Source: Cyanobacteria bacterium UBA7694 (GTDB lineage: Bacteria > Cyanobacteriota > Sericytochromatia > UBA7694). Taken from it: 10,935 bases of DNA. A program made the translations under genes and the position numbers. The DNA lies in the NCBI GenBank assembly GCA_002482705.1, contig DLGM01000406.1:1-10935 (forward strand), in the 5' to 3' direction. The notes under the pieces are model-generated. The model saw only the letters and a list, made by a program, of their open reading frames with translations, was not told where the DNA came from and did not search any database. This document shows positions 1 through 6,587 of this stretch, in pieces (position 1 is the stretch's first letter; every line of letters begins with the position of its first letter).

Positions 1-234
1 GGTGCGAAAGTGTTCCAGCAGGCGGGGAATATGAGGGTGATCCAACTGGGCCAGCACCTGCACTTCTCGCTCAAAGGCTTCCAGGGCTTTCCAGTCGGGA
101 ATCTGACTGAGGTTCAGGCTTTTGACAATCACAGGCTGGCCGTTGTGCTGGTCTAGGGCGCTCCAGGTGGCATGGCCCGCCCGCTCATGCAGGCAGCGCT
201 GAAGCAGGTAACGCTCTTGTAAAAGCTCAGACAT
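1..234 (-). CDS. Ser/Thr protein kinase, N-terminal part (cut by window edge)
   Basis: This is the first 78 residues of a second eukaryotic-like Ser/Thr kinase, read from base 234 down to the window edge. The ATP-anchoring lysine is visible in VIVKSL (K38), and the alpha-C glutamate is in FEREVQVL (E57), followed by LDHPHIPRLL. The glycine loop is degenerate, as it is in the neighbouring kinase. The pattern RY..., W-S-A, VxVKxLxL, FERE and LDHPxIPxLL matches the upstream kinase closely, so the two are tandem paralogues. The ATG overlaps the end of that gene by 8 bases, and a GGGGGA stretch lies 9 bases upstream of it, which suggests an operon with translational coupling. The catalytic loop and everything beyond lie outside the window, so activity cannot be judged. 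Confidence 0.85.
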   Translation of the reverse strand, partial: MSELLQERYLLQRCLHERAGHATWSALDQHNGQPVIVKSLNLSQIPDWKALEAFEREVQVLAQLDHPHIPRLLEHFRT

Positions 235-1627
235 CGGTCTGAATCCCCCGCTGTTGCAGGCTGTGGGCAATCTGGGTACGGATGCTTTTAGCAAAGGGGA
301 CGAGCAAGGTAAAGCGGTAGCGGGGTCGCCAACCGGTAAGGTGAATGTCCACGTGGAAGGGGAGCAAGCGGATTCGCTGGATGTTTTTCAGGGGGAATTG
401 GCGCGTCAGGACCTTTTTCTTGCGCAGACCACGACTGGGGGTAAACGCGTGCGTTAAACCTTCGTTCGTAAGAGACAGGAGATGAGTGGCGGCAGAACGT
501 CCAATATTGTGTCTGAACAGCCAGGTCGTGAGCGGAATAATCACCGCTGTGATAAGCGTAAAGGCCCCTAGGGTTTGTAGCTGTGACCAAGCAGGGAAAA
601 TCGAGAAATACAGATCATCAATGATGACCAGGGTCAAGGGCAGAAAACACAGGGCAAAGATCCCTAAGGCGGTGGCCAAATAAAAGAGCGCAGAGGGTAG
701 ACTGAGCTGCTGGCCGATCCATTCGATTTGCACTTGCTCAGGGCTACTTTGCAGCCAGATAAAGGGCGTCAGTTGCTGTTTGCCGTGGCTGGCACTGAGG
801 GTTTCCCGGTGTTTTAAGGCGGGTACGTATTCGGGAGCAGCCAAAGCCTTGATGGCTTCTGATGCCGAAGGGAAACGCTGAACGGGATAGGGGGCGACCA
901 GATGATCGAGCCACCGTTTTAAACCCTCCGAAACTGTGAGGTACTCGTGAAAATTGACATACAGGCCTTGGCGGGGTAGCTGTGCCAGCGGTATGCCTGA
1001 GATCAGTTCGATCAGGGTCATGCCCAGGCTATACAGATCAGAAACGGGCACTGCTTGCCCCTGCAATTGTTCCGGAGCCATATACCCAAAAGATCCGGCT
1101 ACCGTGTAAGTGGAGGTATCAGTGGCCCGGACGGCCCCAAAATCGATCAGGTAGGCTTGGTTTTGGGTGTCCAGAATCAGGTTTTCTGGTTTGATGTCGC
1201 GGTGAATCAGGGGGGGATCGGCCTGATGCAAGACCTGCAAAATTTCCAATACCTGGGTTGCCAGTTGCCGGATCTGGGTTTCATTCAAACGCCAGCCCTG
1301 TTGCATGCGTGCCCGCAAACTGTTCCCCGCGATAAACCCCTGTACCAGCACCACCTGCTGCCGTTCTGGTTCGGCCTGAAAGGCCAGTAATGGTGGAATA
1401 CGGGGATGATCCAATGCTTGTAAGGCGCTGGCTTCGCGCTCAAACAGCTGGTAAGCCTGCCAATCGACAGCGGCTTGCAAATCAAGGATTTTGATCGTGA
1501 CAGGAGCCTGGGTCTGTAGATCTGTCCCGCGCCAGGTGTGGGTGTGCTCGCGCTGCTGGAGCAATTCTTCTGGCTGATAGCGATCCAGCAGCAAAGCCGG
1601 AATTTCCGGGGGATGAATCTCCGCCAT
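227..1627 (-). CDS. Membrane-anchored Ser/Thr protein kinase with C-terminal PH-like tail
   Basis: This is a 466-residue eukaryotic-like (Hanks-type) kinase that should phosphorylate proteins on Ser/Thr in the cytoplasm. The visible motifs are the VTIK lysine K46, alpha-C E65, the catalytic loop HRDIKPEN (142-149), DFG (162-164), GYMAPE (181-186) and the DLYSLG helix near 197-202. The activation segment is rich in Thr/Ser (169-175). The glycine loop is poorly conserved. After the kinase domain (about 15-263) come two hydrophobic segments (about 312-336 and 352-371), then a basic tail of roughly 90 residues. The tail resembles a bacterial PH-like domain that follows membrane helices, but this is inferred from pattern alone. 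With two helices, both kinase and tail would face the cytoplasm. The start is the ATG at 1627 because AAGGAGGG lies just upstream; an in-frame extension to 1726 has no such site. Its substrate is unknown. Confidence 0.9.
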   Translation of the reverse strand: MAEIHPPEIPALLLDRYQPEELLQQREHTHTWRGTDLQTQAPVTIKILDLQAAVDWQAYQLFEREASALQALDHPRIPPLLAFQAEPERQQVVLVQGFIAGNSLRARMQQGWRLNETQIRQLATQVLEILQVLHQADPPLIHRDIKPENLILDTQNQAYLIDFGAVRATDTSTYTVAGSFGYMAPEQLQGQAVPVSDLYSLGMTLIELISGIPLAQLPRQGLYVNFHEYLTVSEGLKRWLDHLVAPYPVQRFPSASEAIKALAAPEYVPALKHRETLSASHGKQQLTPFIWLQSSPEQVQIEWIGQQLSLPSALFYLATALGIFALCFLPLTLVIIDDLYFSIFPAWSQLQTLGAFTLITAVIIPLTTWLFRHNIGRSAATHLLSLTNEGLTHAFTPSRGLRKKKVLTRQFPLKNIQRIRLLPFHVDIHLTGWRPRYRFTLLVPFAKSIRTQIAHSLQQRGIQTDV

Positions 1628-1743
1628 AATCCCTCCTTGAAGCACGAATGCCTTTAATATACCCCAATTCTTACGACCAAGCAGTGACGTGTCCAGATAG
1701 CTTGAACCGAACAGCCAGAGGTACAACAGTTACGACATGTGCT

Positions 1744-1749
1744 TATAAT
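1744..1749 (+). promoter_or_regulatory. Candidate -10 box for the nuclease/ATPase operon
   Basis: A perfect TATAAT sits in an AT-rich stretch about 100 bases upstream of the nuclease start, in the 218-base divergent gap (1628-1845). I see no convincing -35 hexamer 16-18 bases upstream and no TGn extension, so the call rests on the -10 alone. On the opposite strand, TATATT at 1656-1661 is a weaker -10 candidate for the kinase operon. Nothing else recognisable is in this gap. Confidence 0.35.
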
Positions 1750-1845
1750 ATTAAAAGATAAAAAATCCTCAAGATGCCCTCGCAAATCTGTTGATGGTAC
1801 CAGCCAGCGCCAACGAACAGAACCCTTTGTCCTCAGGTGGAAACC

Positions 1846-2982
1846 ATGAAATTTGAACACCTCATCCAGGCGATGACCAAGGCCCATCAAGCCTTGCAAC
1901 ACCAGGTCCGTAAAACGGTAGACACCTCTTTGATCCTCCGTAACTGGCTGTTTGGTTATTATCTGGTGGAGTTCGAGCAATCCGGTGAAGACCGGGCAGA
2001 ATACGGAGAAAGACTGGTTGAAGAGAGTGTTAAATCCCTGAAGCGCAATGGGCTTAAGGGACTGTCCGCAACCAATTTAAGATTATGTCGCCAGCTTTAT
2101 TTACATTATCCCCAGATTCAACAGACACTGTCTGTCGAATTGAAACAAGTGCTGATAGCTAGGAAATCAGACAAAACAGAACATTTAATAGCGTTTCCAC
2201 CTGTGATGAAGCTTGCGATCGAAGGGTTGCCCATTACGGAGCTGTTAAAACAACTGACTTATAGTCACTTTATTGAACTGGTTCGTATCGATGAGCCCCA
2301 GAAGCGTTTATTTTACGAAATAGAGTGCATCAAAGGCAACTGGAGCGTACGCGAACTTAAACGCCAGATCGGCTCATTGCTCTATGAGCGGACAGGTCTG
2401 TCCAAAGATAAGGCCCAGCTCATTCAATTGACCCAAAACCAGGCCCAGACCCTGCGATCAGAAGATATTATTCGCAGTCCCTATATCTTTGAGTTTTTAG
2501 ATCTGCCAGAGCAGGGGCTGTATCAAGAACAAGATCTCGAAAAAGCCCTCATTACCCATTTGGAAAAGTTCTTACTGGAATTGGGACGCGGTTTTTGTTT
2601 TGAGGCCCGTCAAAAGCGTATTACGGTTGATAATGAGCATTATTATGTAGATCTGGTCTTTTACCATCGCCTACTCAAATGCCATGTGCTGATTGAGTTA
2701 AAGAACCGTAAGTTCCACCATCAGGATGCGGGGCAACTCAATTTTTATCTGAATTATTATCGTAAACACGAGATGAGCCCGGATGACAATCCCCCTGTCG
2801 GCATATTGCTCTGTACCGCTCAAGATCAAGAGCATGTGGAGTTTGCTACCGCTGGTTTGGACAATCAGCTCTTTGTCTCGCAGTATCAGGTACGGTTGCC
2901 CAGTACCGAGGAACTGCGTCAGTTCTTGATTCAAGAGCGTGAAAGTTTGCTACAATCCTCATCACAGGAGACAAACACATGA
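1846..2982 (+). CDS. DUF1016/YhcG-family PDDEXK nuclease
   Basis: This is a 378-residue protein of the DUF1016 (YhcG) family. These proteins have an N-terminal DUF1016_N helical domain and a C-terminal PD-(D/E)xK nuclease-like domain, and they are frequent in defence islands and near restriction systems. Residues about 10-165 carry the N-terminal signature, including RNWLFGYYLVEFEQ and LSATNLRLCRQLY. The nuclease core is YYVDLVFYH followed by LIELKNRKF, giving D269, E284 and K286 in the expected D-x14-E-x-K arrangement, with a downstream GQLNFYLNYY helix. The active-site residues look intact and the length is normal. ATG 1846 is preferred because AGGTGG (1835-1840) lies 5 bases before it; a GTG at 1837 is in frame but overlaps that site. 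The stop overlaps the next start as ATGA. The exact target (DNA, and which kind) cannot be read from the sequence. Confidence 0.9.
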   Translation: MKFEHLIQAMTKAHQALQHQVRKTVDTSLILRNWLFGYYLVEFEQSGEDRAEYGERLVEESVKSLKRNGLKGLSATNLRLCRQLYLHYPQIQQTLSVELKQVLIARKSDKTEHLIAFPPVMKLAIEGLPITELLKQLTYSHFIELVRIDEPQKRLFYEIECIKGNWSVRELKRQIGSLLYERTGLSKDKAQLIQLTQNQAQTLRSEDIIRSPYIFEFLDLPEQGLYQEQDLEKALITHLEKFLLELGRGFCFEARQKRITVDNEHYYVDLVFYHRLLKCHVLIELKNRKFHHQDAGQLNFYLNYYRKHEMSPDDNPPVGILLCTAQDQEHVEFATAGLDNQLFVSQYQVRLPSTEELRQFLIQERESLLQSSSQETNT

Positions 2983-3068
2983 CAGAATATTGCTCTGAAC
3001 CGACTCGGATGCGTAACACTCAGCAATCAAGAGCGCTTGATTTTTCAGAAATGAGTATTGTGTTATGA
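2979..3068 (+). CDS. 29-residue micro-protein linking nuclease and ATPase genes
   Basis: This is a short frame of 29 codons, beginning MTEYCSEPTRMRN and ending with hydrophobic SIVL. Its ATG overlaps the nuclease stop (ATGA at 2979-2982) and its own TGA overlaps the ATPase start (ATGA at 3065-3068). An AGGAG sequence at 2966-2970, 8 bases before the ATG, is the best ribosome-binding site in the operon after the first gene. By contrast, the ATPase start has only weak Shine-Dalgarno matches. I do not recognise the peptide: it has no membrane helix or known motif, one Cys, and is hydrophilic apart from its C-terminus. It could be a functional small partner or antitoxin-like peptide, or simply a coupling cistron that delivers ribosomes to the ATPase gene. 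The double 4-base overlap and good ribosome-binding site argue for real translation. Confidence 0.55.
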   Translation: MTEYCSEPTRMRNTQQSRALDFSEMSIVL

Positions 3069-4240
3069 GTCTGGCCTTAAATCAACTAAGGGTTGATTGT
3101 TTTCGAGGTATTCGTGGTTGTGAGTTGAATGACCTTGGGCGGTTCAACCTGTTGGTTGGCACAAACAATAGCGGTAAAACCAGTGTTTTGGAAGCCCTTA
3201 GCATTTATGCTAACCCCTTGGATGTAGCCGAATGGGTGAGTCTTTCTCGACGCCGTGAAATCAAGTCGTCTAGAGTGTCTCTATTGGATTCTTTAACTTG
3301 GTTATTTCCTAATTATGGTTTTGACTTTGCACAAGAGATAGCACATTTAGGGACTCAACATTCTGCTTCTATTCAAATAAGTAGCCGAGGAAAATACGGA
3401 GTTGAATCGCTTTTAGCGACATATGACCCTCGGACTCGGGTAGAAGTGCCAAATGATATGGAGCATGATTATGCAGAAGATGATGTTGAATTCCCATTTA
3501 GTATTGAGCAGGTAAGAACCAAAGGGTGTGACGTCTTGGTTAAAGTATTGCTTGCACCTCCCGATCCTAGTCTTTTGACCCAAACTGAAACATGGTCAAT
3601 GAGCTTTCAAATTTGGGAAAATGAAAAAATCCAATGGAAAAAGACGTACAACGAAGATAGTTTACCTGTTCAATTCATCAGTCCATTTTCGCACCGGATA
3701 GAACAACTGCAAATTAAAGCATTAACGGACTCTACACTCGGTGGTTTTAAGTCTGAGGTGGTGAACGTTCTCCAGGCTTTAGATCCACAAATCAAAGACA
3801 TTGAGATCCTCTCCAAAGATGGCTTGAGTCCCTCTATTTATATCCAACACCTACAAACGGGCATGACCCCGCTCAGCATGTTTGGAGATGGCATTCGCAA
3901 AGCACTCACTTTGGCCCTAGCAATTATTCCTGCTGCCAATGGAGTCTTACTTTTGGATGAAATGGAAACCTCTCTGCACACTTCAGCCCTGCAAGACCTG
4001 TTTAAATGGCTGTTGGCGGTTGCCAAGCAATACAATGTCCAAATCTTTGCAACTACCCACAGTCTAGAAGCTGTAGATGCCATTTTAAAGGCCAGTGAAA
4101 TAAAAACAGACTCTGATACTGAGAGCAGTGATTTGGTTGTGTACCAGTTGGAGCGGGAGAGCAAATCCGTTAAGGTCAAACGCTTAAGCGATGATCTATT
4201 GTATCGTCTGCGTTTTAAACGTGGCTTGGATATCCGATGA
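3065..4240 (+). CDS. AAA/ABC-type ATPase of the OLD/RecF-like class
   Basis: This is a 391-residue ATPase with an SMC/ABC-style head split by a long middle insert. The N-terminal FRGI strand is followed by Walker A GTNNSGKTS (32-40). The C-terminal half has the signature-like FGDGIRK (273-279), Walker B VLLLDEMETSLH (294-305, with D298 and E299) and a switch histidine in ATTHSLE (H332). All catalytic elements look intact. Such ATPases pair with TOPRIM nucleases in OLD-family systems (fused in OLD/GajA, split in PARIS AriA-AriB and in AbiL-type pairs). No TOPRIM domain is fused here; the next gene supplies one and overlaps this gene by 4 bases. The ATG at 3065 is the only start after an in-frame stop at 3038-3040, and initiation probably depends on coupling. 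Base composition is clearly AT-richer than in prmC and later genes. The role in phage defence is inferred. Confidence 0.88.
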   Translation: MSLALNQLRVDCFRGIRGCELNDLGRFNLLVGTNNSGKTSVLEALSIYANPLDVAEWVSLSRRREIKSSRVSLLDSLTWLFPNYGFDFAQEIAHLGTQHSASIQISSRGKYGVESLLATYDPRTRVEVPNDMEHDYAEDDVEFPFSIEQVRTKGCDVLVKVLLAPPDPSLLTQTETWSMSFQIWENEKIQWKKTYNEDSLPVQFISPFSHRIEQLQIKALTDSTLGGFKSEVVNVLQALDPQIKDIEILSKDGLSPSIYIQHLQTGMTPLSMFGDGIRKALTLALAIIPAANGVLLLDEMETSLHTSALQDLFKWLLAVAKQYNVQIFATTHSLEAVDAILKASEIKTDSDTESSDLVVYQLERESKSVKVKRLSDDLLYRLRFKRGLDIR

Positions 4241-5085
4241 AGTACGCGTACATTCTGGTTGAAGGCCCGCATGATGTGGAGTTTGTGGGACGCTTTTTGA
4301 AGCAGGTTCAGTGCGTGCGTGTGCAATTTAAATCAGAGCTTGATAGTTTTTGGCATTCAATCTTGCCAACTACGTTTCCTTTCAACTCAGAACGGGGGCA
4401 AGAAGATCTCCTAAAACGAGCACCTATACCCGTTTTCTTTCAAAGTGAGCATTACTCCATTGCTGTTCATAGCGCTGAGGGAATTGCATCCATTGTTCAA
4501 ACACTTCAAGAAACCTTATTTGAAATTGAGCTGGAGACACTGGCAGCCATTGCTTTTGTACTGGATGCAGATCAACAGAACCCATTGGCGCAATATCAGA
4601 AACTATATCATGAGTTAAACAGGACTCTTCCAAACCTGCAGATGCCATCCCATCCAGGGCAAATACACTCTGAGTCAGGGCATAATTCAGGAGAAAATAG
4701 TCGCAATTATCCTTATACAGGAGCTTATGTCTTGCCTGATAATTACCATCAGGGCACATTGGAAAAAGTCTTGCTGAATTGTGGACAACAGGTTTATTCA
4801 GATCTGCATGCAAAATCGAGTGATTTTGTAAAAGATGTTGTACAAAGTCTCAAGAACAGCACACTCATAAGTACAGAAAAAAGGGAAATCAAAAAGCCTG
4901 CGGGTCAGGAAAAAGCGGTCATGGGAGTGATAAGCAGTATCTTAAAACCGGGAAGGGCTGTTCAGGTAGCCATACAAGATAACCGCTGGATTTCAAGTGA
5001 AACCCTAAATATTCCAGAACTCAGCCAATTTCGAGACTTCTTATCTCGGTTACTGGATTTACCCATCCCTACAGGGACTGAATGA
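4237..5085 (+). CDS. TOPRIM-fold protein, DUF3226-like, partner of the ATPase
   Basis: This is a 282-residue protein with TOPRIM features in order. ILVEGPHDVEFV near the N-terminus carries the first acidic residue (E9), FVLDADQQ carries the DxD pair (D110, D112), and LPDNYHQGTLEKVLL (D168, G173-TLE176) is typical of the DUF3226/DUF4435/RloB-like relatives of OLD nucleases. These residues bind divalent metal in related nucleases. A polar stretch rich in His, Ser, Gly and Asn (about 139-157) sits before the last motif and looks like a flexible insertion. The ATG overlaps the ATPase stop (ATGA at 4237-4240). ATPase plus stand-alone TOPRIM is the arrangement of split-OLD systems such as PARIS (AriA/AriB) and AbiL. 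Assignment to DUF3226 rather than DUF4435 is by motif impression. Nuclease activity and the substrate (DNA, or tRNA as for AriB) are open. Confidence 0.75.
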   Translation: MKYAYILVEGPHDVEFVGRFLKQVQCVRVQFKSELDSFWHSILPTTFPFNSERGQEDLLKRAPIPVFFQSEHYSIAVHSAEGIASIVQTLQETLFEIELETLAAIAFVLDADQQNPLAQYQKLYHELNRTLPNLQMPSHPGQIHSESGHNSGENSRNYPYTGAYVLPDNYHQGTLEKVLLNCGQQVYSDLHAKSSDFVKDVVQSLKNSTLISTEKREIKKPAGQEKAVMGVISSILKPGRAVQVAIQDNRWISSETLNIPELSQFRDFLSRLLDLPIPTGTE

Positions 5086-5149
5086 ATAACCCTATTCGTT
5101 ACGGGTGGAGATTTTGCCCCAAGCTAATGTAGTGGAGGTTTAAGCTGAG

Positions 5150-6004
5150 TTGACAACACATGTGTCTTATTCTGAATTGCTACACTTTATGACGCAACAA
5201 CTGGCCTTTACCGGGCCAGACGAAGCCACCGCCGAGGCCCACTGGATTTTGCAAGCGCTGGGTATTTCCCGGCTGGCCCTGCGTTTAAACCCCCAGGCTA
5301 CCGTTTCCCCGGAACAGCTCAGTCGCGCCGAGACGATTGTGGCCCGCCGCCAGCAGCGTGAACCCTTGCAGTATATTTTGGGGAACCAGTCCTTCTTTGG
5401 TTTAGAGTTACAAGTGGGGCCGGGGGTGCTTATCCCTCGCCCGGAGACGGAAGAACTGGTGGAACGCGTATTGGCGCAAATCCCCAAGACGGTCGCTTGG
5501 CGCGTGCTGGATATGGGCACGGGCAGCGGGGCGATTGCCTTGGCGATCAAGGCCGAACGCCCAGCCTGTACGGTGGTGGCTACGGATATTTCCCCGGAGG
5601 CACTTCAGATTGCGCAGGCCAACGGACAGGCTTTGGGTTTGGATGTCGATTTTCGCTTAGGGAATCTGCTGGAGCCTGTTTGTGGGGAAACTTTCCAGGT
5701 GATGGTGTCCAACCCGCCTTATATCCCGGAAGCCGATTATGTATTGCTCGACCCGGAGGTTTTGCAGTATGAGCCGCGTCAGGCACTGACACCCGGTGCG
5801 GACCCGCTGTTCTGTTATCGTGCCTTGGCCCAGGAGGGAAGGGATTTGTTAGCGCCCGGTGGTTATCTGGCCTGTGAGCTGGACAGTCAGTTGGCAGTGG
5901 CAACCGCTGCTCTGTTTATTGCCCCCTGGCAGGAAGTCTTGTTACATGCCGATTTACAGGGACGCTTGCGCTTTCTCAGCGCCCGCGCCCCGGCTGAGGT
6001 ATAA
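5150..6004 (+). CDS. prmC: PrmC (HemK) release factor N5-glutamine methyltransferase
   Basis: PrmC transfers a methyl group from S-adenosylmethionine to the glutamine of the GGQ motif in release factors RF1 and RF2, in the cytoplasm. The N-terminal helical domain (about 1-85) ends in the family hallmark REPLQYILG; GxxLIPRPETEELVE follows. The Rossmann methyltransferase core begins at VLDMGTGSG (119-127), and the catalytic NPPY motif is at 188-191. At about 284 residues the length is normal. The likely start is TTG 5150, which directly follows an in-frame TAA (5141-5143). A GGAGG at 5134-5138 lies 11 bases upstream, slightly far. GTG 5162 is an alternative. No prfA gene is adjacent; the gene upstream belongs to the AT-rich block. 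A counted 60-base stretch (5521-5580) is 42/60 G+C, against 21/60 at 3301-3360 in the ATPase gene. Confidence 0.95.
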   Translation: MTTHVSYSELLHFMTQQLAFTGPDEATAEAHWILQALGISRLALRLNPQATVSPEQLSRAETIVARRQQREPLQYILGNQSFFGLELQVGPGVLIPRPETEELVERVLAQIPKTVAWRVLDMGTGSGAIALAIKAERPACTVVATDISPEALQIAQANGQALGLDVDFRLGNLLEPVCGETFQVMVSNPPYIPEADYVLLDPEVLQYEPRQALTPGADPLFCYRALAQEGRDLLAPGGYLACELDSQLAVATAALFIAPWQEVLLHADLQGRLRFLSARAPAEV

Positions 6005-6005
6005 T
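6000..6005 (+). promoter_or_regulatory. Candidate -10 box for the ferritin-like gene
   Basis: A perfect TATAAT lies across the stop codon of prmC, 55 bases before the ferritin-like start. That placing would give a leader of about 50 bases. No good -35 hexamer is visible at 16-18 bases upstream, so a separate promoter is plausible but unproven; read-through from prmC is the alternative. Confidence 0.4.
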
Positions 6006-6059
6006 GGGGTGTGCAATTTACAAGGTGGGCTAGCGCCTGCCCCCAAGGAGATTCATACC

Positions 6060-6521
6060 ATGTTTGAAAAAGAAGTTGACACAAAAAAAGTGATTGACCT
6101 GCTCAATCACATTCTCGAAATGGAATTGGCTGGCGTTGTGCGTTACACCCACTATTCCCTGATGGTGTATGGTTATGGCCGTATTCCCATTGTTTCTTGG
6201 CTGCGGGAACAGGCCAACGAATCCCTGCTGCACGCTCAGCAAGCGGGCGAACTGGTTTCCGGTCTGGGGGGCCACCCTTCGCTGGGGATGGGGCCTTTGC
6301 TCGAAACCCACAAGCATGACACTGGCGACATCCTGCGCGAATCGATGGAGCATGAGCGCGAGTCGATCAAGGTTTACCGCGAACTGCTGGCCCTGGTTGA
6401 AGGCAAATCCGTCACCCTGGAAGAATATGCCCGCACCATGGTCTCCCAAGAAGTGATCCACTTGGCTGAAGTGGATAAAATGCTGCGCCGCCCTGGCGAT
6501 ATCGGCACCTACAACAGCTAA
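6060..6521 (+). CDS. Bacterioferritin-like ferritin-fold protein
   Basis: This 153-residue protein has the four-helix ferritin fold and probably takes part in iron oxidation and storage in the cytoplasm. Candidate di-iron ligands are E22 (in MELAGVVRY), E54 and H58 (in NESLLHAQQAGEL), E99 (in MEHERESIKVY) and E131/H134 (in QEVIHLAEVD). The second pair is spaced E-x3-H, whereas classical bacterioferritin has E-x2-H there; the last helix keeps the usual ExxH. The segment GGHPSLGMGPLLETHKHD between the helix pairs is typical of a bacterioferritin-related family and differs from the E. coli Bfr loop. Whether it binds haem cannot be told. AAGGAG (6045-6050) is 9 bases before the ATG. A TATAAT lies at the end of prmC and a strong terminator follows, so this may be a one-gene transcript. 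Confidence 0.85.
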   Translation: MFEKEVDTKKVIDLLNHILEMELAGVVRYTHYSLMVYGYGRIPIVSWLREQANESLLHAQQAGELVSGLGGHPSLGMGPLLETHKHDTGDILRESMEHERESIKVYRELLALVEGKSVTLEEYARTMVSQEVIHLAEVDKMLRRPGDIGTYNS

Positions 6522-6543
6522 ATCTGGCCCCATATTTTATTCC

Positions 6544-6573
6544 GGGGTGGGGGCTCAGGCTCCCACCCCTTTT
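6544..6573 (+). terminator. Intrinsic terminator after the ferritin-like gene
   Basis: An 11-base-pair GC-rich stem (arms 6544-6554 and 6559-6569, one G-T wobble) with a TCAG loop is followed by TTTTGT. It starts 22 bases after the stop. It ends only about 15 bases before the next gene's ATG, so it would also sit in the leader of any transcript entering the DUF423 gene. Confidence 0.8.
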
Positions 6574-6587
6574 GTCTGAGGAACGTG

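Noticed and set aside
227..1627. Kinases as part of the defence operon
   Set aside because: They are divergently transcribed, form their own operon, and match the base composition of the resident genes rather than of the AT-rich block.
1628..1726. In-frame N-terminal extension of the complete kinase (33 more residues)
   Set aside because: No ribosome-binding site precedes it, the sequence does not resemble a kinase N-terminus, and the ATG at 1627 has AAGGAGGG directly upstream.
1837..1845. GTG start for the DUF1016 nuclease
   Set aside because: It overlaps the AGGTGG that serves ATG 1846, and the three extra residues have no family support.
1628..1845. Flanking repeats or an attachment site marking insertion of the AT-rich block
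   Set aside because: Comparison with 5086-5149 gave only short chance matches around CCCT; no integrase, tRNA or transposase is present.
5086..5149. Possible terminator after the TOPRIM gene (ACCC...GGGT with TTTT downstream)
   Set aside because: Only four base pairs with a long loop and no adjacent T-run; too weak to call.
5859..6059. Long N-terminal extension of the ferritin-like frame into prmC
   Set aside because: The ferritin fold starts at the ATG at 6060, which has AAGGAG 9 bases upstream; the upstream part is prmC in another frame.
6030..6533. 167-codon open frame antisense to the ferritin-like gene
   Set aside because: It covers a gene with clear family motifs and its translation shows no recognisable domain; it is a mirror of GC-rich codon use.
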